Source: Cutaneotrichosporon cavernicola (Eukaryota; Basidiomycota; Tremellomycetes; Trichosporonales; Trichosporonaceae). Taken from it: DNA of 64,000 nucleotides. Location: positions 372,001 through 436,000 of the forward strand of contig NC_083394.1 in NCBI RefSeq assembly GCF_030864355.1. Reading direction: 5' to 3'. The first letter of the stretch is position 1. Each line of letters opens with the position of its first letter. The notes under the pieces were generated by a model. The model searched no databases. It was not told where the DNA came from and was given only the letters and a program-made list of their open reading frames with translations. The position numbers and the translations under genes were made by a program. Of this stretch, positions 34,119-45,332 are shown piece by piece.

Positions 34119-35606
34119 TTAGGCGAACTCGGTAAACTTGCCGGCGGCCTTGTCGCCAAGCGCAGCGACCTGGGCCTTGAGCACCTCCTTGGCGGCGGCA
34201 CCAGCACCAGCCTTCTCAATCTTCTCCTTGAGGTCCTTGACGGCCTCGGGCTCGGCAATCTCGCAGTAAGCGTCGAGCTCGCCAAGCTGCTTCTCGACGA
34301 CAGCAGGCGAGGCAGTCCCTTCCTGGAAGTAGTTGGAGGCGGCGATGACGGCGGAAATGGACTTCTTCCACTTCTTGAGGTTCTTGCGTGCAGCCTCCTT
34401 GGCCTTCTTGGCGGCGTCGCGGTCGGCCTTGGACACGGCGTTGGCGGCCGCATCGGCCTTCTTCTTCTCCTCCTCCTCCTTGCGCTTGGCCTCGGCAGCC
34501 TTCTTGATGTCGGCGGGGCTCAGCTTGGTCTGCTTGCCCTGCTGCGCCGCACCGCCCTTCTTCTTGGCGAGGCGAGCAGCCTTCTCCTCCTCCTTGATAC
34601 GCTTGATACGGGGGTCGTTGGCAAGAACAGAGTCAACGAGCTCACGCACACGCGTGTTGTCCTCCTTCTTCATGCGCTGGCGCTCGGCCTTGTTCTTCTT
34701 CTCGGTGAAGCGCTTCTCGTCACGGCTGTCCGAACCCTCGTTGGCCTCCTTGTCGTGCCACTCAAACGAACGCCACGAGTCAAAGTTGTACCAGAAGTCG
34801 TAGAAGCCCTCGACCTGCTCCTTGCTAGCGTCGGGTCCACCAAACTCGGCCACGGGCTGCACGTTGGAGAAACGACCCTCGCGCACAAAGATGGCGCCAA
34901 AGACCTCGGTGTACTTGTCGGCAGGGACCGACTTGGGGTTGGGCACGTCGTCGGCAATGTTCCAGTCGGCAGAGTCGAACTGGCGACGCTTCTCGTTGCT
35001 GGTGAGCGTCTCGTGCGCCTTCTGGATGCACTTGAAGAAGCCGTCGTCGTGGTCGGCCTTCTTGTCGGGGTGGTGGCGGAGGACCTTGCGGCGGTCTGGG
35101 GTCAGCACCGAGCAAGAGCGTGGTGGGTCAAAAAGATCACAGATGGTTCCAGATGACGTATCGGCGTCATGTAGCTGGCGGCCCAGATACTCCAAAACAC
35201 CTCCTAAAGGAACCTAAAACTCACGCGCAACCTTGATGTGGTCGTCGGTGGCCTTGTACCGCAAGTGTCCGAGACCAAGGACAGCGTAGTGGTCCTGCTT
35301 CTTCCACTCCTTAGGGTCCGAGGCGAGGAGCTGCGCAGCCTCATCCTCCTCTCCAAGACCAGGGAAGAGGACCTCGGCCTCGCCAGCCTTAGCCTTGGCG
35401 GCCGCAGCCGCACGGGCAGAGGTCGTGGCCTCGTCGCACTCGGCAAACGAGATCTGGAGGAGCTCACGACGCGCGTAGGAGATGTAGCTCGGGCCAGCCG
35501 GGTAGACCGGGCGGTCGACGGGCTTGGACGCCTTTCCGGGCGCGGGCTTCTTGTAGCCTGAAGGCGAGGCGGCGAGGGTGAGGGGGAGGGAGACGACGGT
35601 GGCCAT
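34119..35606 (-). CDS. ZUO1: Zuotin, J-protein of the ribosome-associated complex
   Basis: Pairs with Ssz1 on ribosomes and stimulates the Hsp70 Ssb for nascent chains. Exons 35225-35606 and 34119-35095 give 452 residues (yeast protein 433). The J domain runs from about residue 100: KKQDHYAVLGLGHLRYKATDDHIKVA, then across the intron HRRKVLRHHPDKK with the HPD motif. The zuotin homology domain follows (ADKYTEVFGAIFVREGRFS, VEGFYDFWYNFDSWRSFEW), then the long charged ribosome-binding helix (KKAAEAKRKEEEEKKK). No SANT domains are present, so it is the fungal, not the animal, form. Head to head with SF3b p14. Confidence 0.96.
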
Positions 35607-35822
35607 TTTAGTGGTTGGGTGTACGAGTGTGATGGAGTAGCTCGAGCCCGGCCAAGAGGCCAAATCTCGAAATCTTTGACAATCAGTCGGGCATCAAAGT
35701 CGCCACGTGGAATATTCATTGGATACTTTAACGAGATTTATCCCATCCTCCACTCTCGACTTGCCACCCAACGAACATGTAACCTCTCGAGTGATTGTTG
35801 ATTGTTGACACATCCCATCACC
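35607..35822. promoter_or_regulatory. Shared promoter region of zuotin and SF3b p14
   Basis: Only 216 bases separate the two start codons, which face away from each other. No TATA box was seen; CACTCTCGAC-type C/T stretches lie near the right start. Confidence 0.5.
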
Positions 35823-36386
35823 ATGTCTCAAGCACCGCGCGATCCCCTAACGGCCCGCACGCTGTTGTGAGTAGCCACTTGACGTTGCTTGTAAGCTAAC
35901 CCCAGCATCAAGAACCTGTGAGCTTCCATATCCCACCAGGGAGCTGACAGCAGCAACTTCAACATCACGGGCGCGGACCTGTACGACCTCTTTGGCAAGT
36001 ACGGCCCCATTCGGCAGGTGCGCGTCGGCACGTCGTCCGATCTCAAGACCAAGGGCACAGCGTACGTCGTGTACGAAAGCCCCGACGATGCCAAGGAGGC
36101 CATCAACCACCTGAACGGTTTCCACCTCATGGAGCGGTACATTGTCGGTGAGTCGGCGTGGTGTAGATGGAAGAGGAGCCGAGTGTCCAGCGAGCGAGAA
36201 GCGCGGCGGCCGCATGTTTTGCCACTGTTGGTTTAGGCGTTGGAGGTAGACCACAATCGCAGACGCTCACACCTAGTCCTCTATCACCAGCCATCAAAAC
36301 AGCAGGCGTCGCAGTTGGCCAAGGCCGAGATCCGCGCGCGCGAGCAGGAGCTCGCAGCGGAGAAGATCCGTTTGGGCATGACGTAG
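35823..36386 (+). CDS. SF3B14: Splicing factor 3B subunit p14 (SF3B6), RRM protein
   Basis: U2 snRNP protein that contacts the branch-site adenosine with SF3B1. Exons 35823-35866, 35906-35917, 35954-36147 and 36277-36386 give 119 residues, close to the family's 125. One RRM: RNP2 is LFIKNLNF (split over exons 1-3, with a 12-base second exon), the helix is GADLYDLFGKYGPIRQVRVG, and RNP1 is GTAYVVYE. The C-terminus VLYHQPSKQ and the following helix match p14, which uses it to bind SF3B1. Its presence with very short introns fits the recognised CTGAC/CTAAC branch sites of this genome. Confidence 0.95.
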
Positions 36387-36766
36387 AGAAGGGAGGACGA
36401 GGTACGCGAGAGCAGAAGCATAGACTGGCATCATGTATTTGTACGTATCCCCTCGGCCGGATCAACGCACCTTGGCATCTGAGGTTACTGTCGTAGAGGC
36501 GGTGCCATTCTCGGCGCCGTTCCATCCTCGAAAGCGGGTGGATGTGGAGTGTGTTCTACTAGTATGCTCACTGGACACCCGGTGCGTCTCCCAGTATTCA
36601 AATGTGACGGAAGCCTGATCTAGGGGCCGTGTACTGACAAAGAACACATTTACTTATCGTTCATTACAGGGTACAGGTGCTCGGCATAGTGATGTCGAAC
36701 TTGGGCGACACCAATGAGAAACGGCGGGGCAGAGGGTTCGCGAGGCGTAACTGGATGAGGACAGCC
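36387..36766. other. Intergenic region between p14 and the Zn2Cys6-NmrA gene (convergent)
   Basis: A gap of 380 bases between two convergent genes; 3' ends only are expected. No gene or repeat was recognised. Confidence 0.4.
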
Positions 36767-38326
36767 CTAATGTGTGCTACCCAACGAAATGACGCCGGTA
36801 GCGGGGGTGCGCAATGTTGTCTCCGGGGGGCTATGGACAGGCGGTAGTAGATCAAGACCCCACTCTTTAAGTGTGGCTGATGCCGAAGGTTGTTGGAGCC
36901 AGGTAGCGAAACTCCATATCTGGGGTATAATGGAGTCCAATTTTGAACAAGGGGCGCCGGGCCGATTGTAGCGATAGAGCTTGTACCTCTTGGCCTTCAC
37001 CCCCCCGTCACCCTCTCTCAACAAGCTCCTCCAGTCCACTGACCCGATGTCCTGTTGGGTGGATAGGTTGAGAATGGAGTGGATTTTGTGGCTGGGCAGG
37101 TACTCCCCGAATGCCTGCACAATTTCCCAATCTTTACTTTCGACACTTGGACGCTTGTTGCGAATGACGGAGTCGACCCAGAGCCCGATCTGGTCCAGAG
37201 ACACACATGGCAAGTCCACATCTTCTAGTCCTTCAATAACCCCCATGACGAAAAGCCCATTTACAGGAAGGAGGAGTTCTTGAACAATATCTGGATAGTT
37301 GTAGCCGGTGATGAGACGAGTGATGTAGCTGCTGGTATGAACGCGTAGGTATTTGGTGAATTGGCGCATGTATTCCCATAGCTGAGGTTGGTTCACTCTC
37401 TCAGGCTCAGGAACCGAGTGTATGATGTGTTTGAAATGGAATGTAGCGAGCAGACTGGCAACCTCTCCACGCTTCCATGGACCACGGACGTTCGGGTCCA
37501 AGTCCTGCACCCAGGCCGGATCTACAAACGCCCCATATGCGCCTTTCCATCGTCCGGGAACTTGTGAGGCTCGACACAGATCCTTCCTTGTATCGATTCG
37601 GATAAAGTTGAACCTCGAGGACATGTCTGGCGTCAGAGAACGAGCTAGCCAACTGAATTCCCCATATCATACAACTTACTCGACGGCGTGTCATCACGTT
37701 CCGTGAGGATGCCAACTACGCTCCACCCGAGAGACTTGTCAAAATATTCTGCGACCCGCTTGCCCAGGAACGCGAAAACGCCGAGCACGACAATCGTCTT
37801 GTCAAGATTCGCAACGTTTGAAAGAACAGCAGAGCTAGCGGTGGACATGGACGTTGTAGCTTCCTCATTGCTAGATAGGTTAGTATGACTCAGCTGTTGG
37901 CATACGGTTTCATGTTCGCAAGTGGGCTTGGGTCCAATGATGCCTGAGGGTCACCTTCTTCTTTCTGGATGGTAGCACTTTTGGGCTCGTTGGGCTCTCC
38001 AGGCTGTGACTCCGGCTCGGGTTCGATCTTCCGGGTGACGTAGTTCTCTCCACGGACCCTGTTAATGGTGAGCCAGTTTACCGAACGACCATACCATTCC
38101 AGATCATCCTTCTTGCATCGCCAGCAAACTTCCCGGGCATCAGATTTCACGCGGTGTGCAAAGCAGTGACCACAAGCCGAGAGACGTTCGCTATGATGAG
38201 CGAGAGTCCCCGGGCCAATACGTACCACTGCGCTTGGGCCTCTGAACATTCTTCACAGGGTGTCAATGTGTCACATTTTAGGTGGAGACTGTAACACCGA
38301 AAACAAGTACCCACATAGCCGTCCAT
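36767..38326 (-). CDS. Fusion of two Zn2Cys6-type modules with an NmrA-like domain
   Basis: Four exons (38226-38326, 37906-38190, 37680-37870, 36767-37626) join in frame to 478 residues. Residues 8-34 form a perfect fungal zinc cluster: C8, C11, C18, C24, C27, C34. Residues 40-66 repeat the spacing exactly as C40, C43, S50, C56, C59, W66, so the third and sixth ligands are lost. A linker rich in Glu and Pro (KIEPEPESQPGEPNEPK) follows. From about residue 140 comes an NmrA-like Rossmann domain, KTIVVLGVFAFLG then WSVVGILTERD, with a weakened glycine motif. ITRLITGYNYPDIV and VSLDQIGLWV align with the NmrA gene at 32203. The join between the two parts is a canonical intron (37871-37905) with ACTAAC. 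Two separate genes is the main alternative. Confidence 0.65.
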
Positions 38327-39890
38327 CTTGGAGTAGGAATGGGCTTTAAGGACGGTAGGCCGGGGGGGAGGATAGTGGAGCAATGCGTGTGGTATTCGTT
38401 TTATCCTTGAAGTAGAATGATGAAGATGGATTTTATGCGAGAGTCGAGGGTTTGCCGACAAGGAGGTAGGACCGGCTTGGTCTTGATCTGTCTCCTACAG
38501 GTGACAGGAAAAAAACGTACTTGAGGAGGAGGGGGGGGGGGGATGCGGGATGGCAGTTGAGTAGGTTGAGTGAGCTACCAGGAAGGTGGACGGCCGAGGT
38601 GGACGTTGATAAAGGGACAGAGTTGCAAGAGGTATTGGAATCAGAGTTCTGAGTGACAGGAGGGAAGGTGAGGGTCCGAAATGCGAAGAGATAAAGAGAG
38701 GATTGACAATGACAGTTTAGTCGTTTTAATGTGGTAACGGTGAACTGGGGAGGGGGTCAAATGCTGCTGGGAAGGCTGTTGTCGCCATTTCGTCCTGGGT
38801 TGTATAATCACAGCGTCCTAATCAACGCTCAATATCAACGACCTCAGTCAGCGTGTGATGTCAACTGGGCTACTGATCGCGCTTCTCAACCCTCCAACTA
38901 GATCATATAGGAAGAAATGAAATGAATGATTGCAAGAGGGTGATGTTACATGAAAGACTGCCTCAAGGTCAAGTGACCAAACGCGGGATGGGGTCTATTG
39001 TAAATGAAACGATGAGGTACTGTAAGGGTTCACATACTATGAATGGACGGTACTATAAGTAGCTCGAACAGCGTAACTGGGTATTTGAGGGGAACAGCCA
39101 TGTTCACTATTTCAATGTCCGGCGAGATGGTCCACCCAACACTCATACCAACGTTTGAACGTACACACCGTGTGGATGACAAAAGTTGCTGGTTTCGGCT
39201 TTGCTTTCTCCTAGGCCGTCATCTCCATCTGCCACCATCCTCTTTCTCCGTCTCACCTTCTTCTTCTTCAGTTTGTGGAGAGATAGAGTGGCAGGAGTTT
39301 GTGAGCAGCTCTGTATCTCCCCTTTGGGTCTACGTCCGGTCGATGCGACTCGTAAATGGCGCCAGTTGGGTTACTGGCTTGCTGATCATTATTTTTGTCA
39401 GAGGAAGACAGCATTACGGGTTGGCGGTGGTTTGGAAGGTTAGGAGAGGGAAGGATGGGCCAACTGCGCCAAGTCAGCGCACTACTGTGGGGAGTGGATA
39501 ACGGGTAGTGGCTGTATGGTGACGTGGAGGAAGGTTGGCCTGGTGCTTGGGGCTATGTATGCCGGGATGATGAGCAAGTTGTTGAACATGGTTTACGAGG
39601 AGGGATACAGGGTGCGGTACAGTAAAGATGAGGGGGATATGGTCAAGGAGAGTGATGGTTAGATTGCAGTTTGGAGCCTTTATTTTCCCACCAGAGAACA
39701 GTACAAGAGTATCTGACTAGCATGTGAGACAGGCTCCAAGTTTGTGCGAGGAAGGTAGTTGTCACCTCGCTCTCATTCCTCATATCGGGCACCACTCGCC
39801 GCGATCGCGACACGCTTGGTTTGTCAATCGCTACTCTCCTGATCAATTCCAATCCAAATTACGTGTTACGAGTACAAATGTACAACATTC
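38327..39890. other. 1.6-kb intergenic region between the Zn2Cys6-NmrA gene and Ku70
   Basis: Mostly no gene. A G12 run is at about 38532-38543 and purine-rich sequence surrounds it. A possible gene remnant at 39303-39661 is listed separately. The left part should be the promoter of the fusion gene. Confidence 0.4.
39303..39661 (+). pseudogene. Possible remnant of a DUF6534-like membrane protein gene
   Basis: Two stretches look coding. The first reads RSMRLVNGASWVTGLLIIIFVRG; the second, after a possible intron (39439-39494), reads KVGLVLGAMYAGMMSKLLN then YRVRYSKDEGD and stops at TAG 39659-39661. Order and spacing resemble the C-terminal part of the two DUF6534-type genes (xRLxxxSxxxTxxxxxxxLI then YxxxLxxxLNxRxRY). 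No convincing upstream helices were found, so it would be a broken or heavily diverged copy. Chance is possible. Confidence 0.25.
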
Positions 39891-42566
39891 CTAGTAGTGC
39901 TTCGACTTCTTCGAGCCCGTCGACCCCGTACCCTTTGCCAAGTGGTCTGCAATCGCCTCGATGATGTCGACCTTCTTCGTCCGTCCCGAGAGGCTGATGC
40001 CTGGAGGTCATTGACAGCCCGTACGTCACTCACCATTGACTTTGGCGTAGTCGCGCAGCTCCTGGACCTTGAGCTGGCGTCAGTTCTCTCCAAGATAGCA
40101 AAGCTAACCTTCTCTAGCGTGCCGTTCCGATACGAGCTCGGGATGTCCTGGAGGTCGGCTGGGTCAATCTGCGTTAGCGGGGCAAGGTCAAAGCTCACAG
40201 CCACGACGTGCCGCTTGGACGAGGGATTGAGCACGTTCTCGACCGCACGCTCGTCGTCGTCAATCAGCTTCTTCCAGTCCTTCATGAGCTGCCCCGCGGC
40301 CTTGTGGATGCCAGCGTACTTGGGCAATGCCTTGTCTTCGAACTCCTCCGTGTCAAAGTCCTCTTCAAAGGCGAGAGCCTGTAACTGCCGCTGGTGGTAC
40401 TGAAGGGCTCATGTCAGGCCGATCAGACACCAAAGGGCTCACCTGGATTCGGGTAGACGTCCGATATGTATTTGCCCGACTTGAAGCGCAGCCGACGCAT
40501 GAGCTTCTCCATGGCTTTCGTCTGCTCGTCGTTCGCCGAATGTCAACTGCCTATCCGGGAAGTAGCTGCAATACTTACCTGTAAGGTTGTAGGTCATTTT
40601 CTTTGGCGGATCGCGAATGTCGTCCACGAACGGGAGGATGATGACATGGAACCCCGGTGGGTCGTCCTGCCCGCCCTCCCTCTTGTTTATCGTCTCCTCC
40701 TGAGGCACGAGCACTGCGAACTCAGGAGAGCTGCTGGCGCGAATGCGGCATAAGGCAAGCGCGTGGCGGTTGAGTTTCAGACAGGACCTGAGGAGTGCCG
40801 TGAAGGTCCGGGTGCTGCCGGTGTAGGTCTGAAATGAGCTTGATGTCCACAATCGCTTAGCTCACCAACTCGTCGGGGTAGATGAAGTAGGAGTGCTTGA
40901 TGTTGTCCGTCATGACGAGGTAATCGGGCGACTGGAAGCCAAGAATCTTGATTTCTGGCGTTAGCTGTGGGGTGACAAGAGCGGACCGCAACTCACGTGG
41001 TGGCTCGATATCCAACGTCTTGTAGCTGCGGATCTGCTCATCTGTGAACTTGAGCTAGTTGTTAGCAAAAGGTACTTGCTGAGCTCACCCGAGTTTTCGC
41101 GACTCGCTTGGGTGGTTCTCCAGCGCCGCCAGCGGAACCGCGGTCCATGACCACATCCCCGTCTTCATCCTCCTCATCGCCATCGCGCCTCTCCCACTTT
41201 TCCAGCTCGAGCACGTTCTCGATCTTTGCCTCCGCGCCGAGCTCGTACGCCGACGTGAGCTCTTCAGGTGACAGGTCGGCACCAGTTTCCTGAGAGTGAG
41301 CTTGAGCGAAGGTATAAGTTCACGGCTGATGTGTATATCGTCTTGGTCTGGACCTCCTCGACAGCCTGCCCGCGCATGCGGACCATCTTGGACGCGCCCT
41401 TCTTCTGCTCGGAGATCAATGCGTAACTAGATTGTTAGCTAATGCCGAAGCTGTAACCTACCCAGCAATACCGATCTCAATGTCGCCATCTCGTCCACCG
41501 AACTTGAGCGGGATGGAGAACTGCTTCCGCTTAGGCGCCTGGCGGACAACCAGCTCGGAAATGAGGTCGGTAAGATCCTCCATGCCGTCAGAGGAGGACG
41601 AGCCGTCGGACGTCTCTGGGCGCTGCAGGATATCCTGTCGGTCAACTGAGTTGGACCGCGTAGCTCACATTCCAGAACTTGTTTGCGTTGAAGACATGGC
41701 CCGGGCGGTTGATGAAGAAGGTGTTGATCGACACGCCATACGCAGTCATGTCCTGTCGTCAGCTGCTGATAAGGCGAGCAGCATACTGTAAACACGGTAC
41801 GCGCTGGTGAGCGGTTGACCTCACTCCCCGGCGGCTCGTCCTGGTCCGTAATGAGGAACACACGCTTGTTGCCGGTGACACGGTTGCCGCTGCTGTCAGT
41901 TACGTGAAAAACGGCAAAACTCACGCATCGCGGAAGAGGTACATGCAGGCCTGGAATACACCGGCGGTGTTCAGTTCATCCTTGGCTGGGATTGCAGGGA
42001 AGTTGTCGCGCAGGACTGTGGGCTCGGTTGTAGGAGCGTCCTCATCGTCCTCTGCGGCATACTCGTCGTTCGCCTGCTCCAGCAACTTGATGAGGCGCTT
42101 GATCTCCTCGGCGCTGATTGTTCGCAGCGACTGCACAACGTACGTGCCGTCGCGAACACTCCCGTTATCACTCAGCGGCGCCTTGGCCGACTGTAGTCAG
42201 CTCATCCCATTATAGTGAGCTCACGTCGACGTTGTACAGCAGGACGCCGACACTGTCATTCGGGCCGGTTATGACTTTGGTGCGCTCGATCTTGACGACC
42301 GCGTCGAGCGCCTGGTGCATCGGACTCTTGCCCCGAATCACACCCGCTTCGTTCTCCACGTCCGCAGCGGGTGTTTGCATCGACTGCGACGCATCAATGC
42401 AGAAGAGAATATGGTCGCGCGCTGCATATTGATACTGCCCGTCAGTGCGGACCAGAGGGGTACGTACCTCGCTCTGATCGAGGACATCGTCGTCATAGCC
42501 AACATCGATGTCCCATTGCGAGTTGAACCCGCTGGCTGGGAATGAGCTGCTCATATACGAGCTCAT
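39891..42566 (-). CDS. KU70: Ku70, DNA-end-binding subunit for non-homologous end joining
   Basis: Forms the Ku heterodimer with Ku80 at double-strand breaks and telomeres. About 15 exons from 42468-42566 down to 39891-40000. The vWA-like domain has HILFCIDASQSMQTP, NDSVGVLLYNVD, RVFLITDQDEPP and YGVSINTFFI. The Ku core has ALALCRIRASSSPEFAVLVPQEE and PPGFHVIILPFVDDIR. The arm is KAMEKLMRRLRFKSGKY then PNPALQYHQRQLQALAF. The C-terminal SAP domain LKVQELRDYAKVNGISLSGR-TKKVDIIEAI is complete and ends KKSKHY. The junction after YNLTG (40579) to NDEQTK (about 40535) keeps the family sequence but I find no AG acceptor in the right phase. Insertions rich in Glu/Asp lie in the middle (about residues 320-345). 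Confidence 0.93.
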
Positions 42567-42879
42567 CGTCTAACGATAACAGTTGAATGGCAACAACAAC
42601 CAAAGTCGCGTCAACCAATGTTATCGATAGGGGATGTGGGGCCCAATCGGTGAATGACCGATTTCACGTGTTATTACCTAATAGTACTCGGGTTGAGGCC
42701 GAGTCAACGTCATCTCTCACACAATTGGTGATTTGGGTGAAAGGCGGGGTGGTTAGTTCCGCAACTAACAGTCACTCTCCAACCCATTGTTGAGTCGCAC
42801 ACTTCGCCTCACTCGCTTGTCCTTCTTCTTCATCAACTCATCTACACTCAATCTTTGTTCCAACTCTCTCAATCAAACA
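42567..42879. promoter_or_regulatory. Shared promoter region of Ku70 and PFK-2/FBPase-2
   Basis: Head-to-head gap of 313 bases. The right 100 bases are C/T-rich (CACTCGCTTGTCCTTCTTC). No TATA box was seen. Confidence 0.45.
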
Positions 42880-45142
42880 ATGAGTGGCATGCCCCCGCCC
42901 GACGTCCCGAGGACGAACGCGGGTTCTGTCCCCACGTCCACCGCAGGCAAACAGTCGCCCCTCTCCAGGTCTCCCAGCACCCGCTCGCCCGGCACACGCT
43001 CTCCTGGCTCCCGCTCCCCACTCTCCAGGTCGCCCCTCCTCAAGCCGCTCACTGCCAAGAACCCTGTCACTCAGCAGTCCACGTCGGCCATACCGGTTCC
43101 TGATGCGGCTTCGGTGATGCCAGTGCCCGGTTCTGAGGGCCACGACCTGCTGGCAGAGGCGATCAGCAAGATTGACGAGCTGCGCCTGAGCCACCCGCCC
43201 ACGCCAGCCACTACGCCGCCCGAGAGCGCGAGCGCTTCCAATCCCGCCTCTAGACGTGCGTCGCAGGTCGGTGCCCTGCAAGCCGGTGCGTCCGACAAGC
43301 GTTTCCACTCGCCGCCTGCCACACCACATTTTGGCGCGCAATCCGACCTGTGCGTCACATTTCAAGTGGGGAGCTAACACCAGCCTCAGACAGCTCGATA
43401 ACAGCACCAAGGTTATTCGCCAGAGCCGCGACTCGAGTGACGGGCTCAAGCGCGCACCCTCGGTGTCCGGTATCGGCGGTGTTGGTGAGTGCTATCACCT
43501 CACTCCTCGCACTTTGCTTACATTCAGTCGAGAAGCCTGACTACTCCGAGGCTAAGATTGTCGTCGCCATGGTTCGTCCCCGATAAGGCTCCACTAACCC
43601 CAGGTCGGTCTCCCTGCGCGCGGCAAGTCATACCTCTCCAACAAGATGATGCGGTACCTCCGCGTGCGTCATTTTTACATGCTTATCTGACGCACAGTGG
43701 CTCGAGTACAATGTTGAGGTGTTCAATGTAGGGCAGCTCCGGCGGTCCAAGGCGCGTGAGACGGCCAAACTGTGCGTTTCATTCATCTGCGTTTCATACC
43801 TTCACATTCCTTGTCTGTGCGCGAGGGGCTGACGCGGACAGAGGCGGCGACAAGGCCGACCACTCTGCGACATTTTTCTCGGACAGCAACGCGGACGCCA
43901 AGGCCACGCGTGAGCAGCTAGCTGAGGAGGCGCTTGAGAGCCTGATCGAGTGGCTCAAGAAGGAGGGCAATGTCGGCATCATGGGTAAGTTTGGTGCGGA
44001 ACGCACGCCCGTGTTGGGCCACACTGACACGCAGACGCAACCAACAGCACTCACGAGCGCAGAGCGTGGATCCGTGACCGTGTCGCACGCGAGCCTGGCC
44101 TGCAACTCATGTTCCTCGAGTCGGTGTGCGACGACCCGGACGTGATTGCGACTAACATTGCGCTCAAAGCGTCCTCGGGTGACCCGGACTATGCGGGCAT
44201 GTCTCGCGAAGAGGCCATCGCCGACTTCCGCAAGCGCATCGAGGCGTACGAGCGCGTCTACGAGACCGTGTCTGAGCCTGACATGTCGTACTGCCGCATT
44301 CTGAACGTCGGCAGCCGCGTCACGATCAACCGGATCGATGGCTATCTTCAATCGCGCATGGCGTTCTACCTCATGAACCTGCACCTCAAGCCGCGCAGCA
44401 TCTACTTGTCGCGGGTGAGTTGATGGAACCTAACTGGAACTGACACCAGCACGGCGAGTCGATGTACAACGTACAGGGCAAAATTGGCGGCGACGCCGAG
44501 CTGTCCCCTCGTGGAAGGCAGTACATGGAGGCACTGCCGAGCCTCGTGAAGGAGCACATTGGCGACGTCGACTACGATGTGTGGACGTCGACACTAACGC
44601 GGACGATCCAGACGGCTTCGCACCTCCCGCGCGAGAAGAAGCAGTGGAAGGCGCTTGACGAGCTTGACGCTGGCGTCTGTGACGGCATGACGTACGAGGA
44701 GATTGAGGAAAAGTACCCAGAGGATTACGAGGCCCGCGACGACGACAAGTTCAACTACCGTTACCGTGGTGGTGAGTCGTACCGCGACGTGGTCGTCCGT
44801 CTAGAGCCGGTTATCATGGAGCTCGAGCGCGCCGACAATGTCCTCATCATTGGTCACCAGGCGATCATCCGCTGCCTGTACGCCTACTTTATGGGCTTGA
44901 GCCAGGAGCAGCTGCCGTACATCAATGTGCCGCTGCATACTCTGATCCGCATCTCGCCTCGTGCGTACGGATGTCTCGAGGAGCGCTTCCCCGTCCCCAT
45001 TGCGAGTGTCGACACACACCGGCCCAAGCCGAGCAAGAAGGGCAAGGAGATGGATGTGCAGCCGGTCGACTCGACCAAGCGCGACTACTTTGGTAGCAAC
45101 ACGCAGTCGTCGGAATCTGCCACGTCGACCAAGGCTGCGTAG
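42880..45142 (+). CDS. Bifunctional 6-phosphofructo-2-kinase / fructose-2,6-bisphosphatase
   Basis: Makes and breaks fructose 2,6-bisphosphate, the activator of PFK-1. Exons 42880-43349, 43384-43484, 43528-43571, 43604-43663, 43698-43771, 43842-43984, 44035-44414 and 44450-45142 give 654 residues. Residues 1-190 are disordered, with repeated SPxSRSP/TRSPG motifs likely to be phosphorylated. The kinase starts KIVVAMVGLPARGKSYLS (Walker A) and has DATNSTHERR. The phosphatase has the phosphohistidine motif YLSRHGESMYN, the second Glu in LDELDAGVCDGMTYEEI, and the second His in LIIGHQAIIRC. So both activities look intact. The C-terminus has an STKRDYF-type tail. Confidence 0.96.
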
Positions 45143-45332
45143 TAGATGTCGTGTAAACGTTGTAGAATGAAAATGTACCTATAGACACGTGGTGGTGGTT
45201 AGACGCACAAGAGATCGTTGAAACAAGAATGCATGTTCATCTAGGAGTCGTCAATTTTGGTCTATATATATCAAGTACTTTGTAGTGGTGTTACAGAATC
45301 CGTGGTCTTGGCAGTTTGGCAGTCTAACGCTG

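Noticed and set aside
36767..37870. NmrA-like gene standing alone, starting at the internal Met (MSTASS)
   Set aside because: Possible, but the canonical intron 37871-37905 with ACTAAC joins it in frame to the zinc modules; kept as the alternative.
38500..39000. Retroelement or MITE in the purine-rich gap
   Set aside because: No terminal repeats, reverse-transcriptase motifs or target duplication seen; only a G run and simple composition bias.
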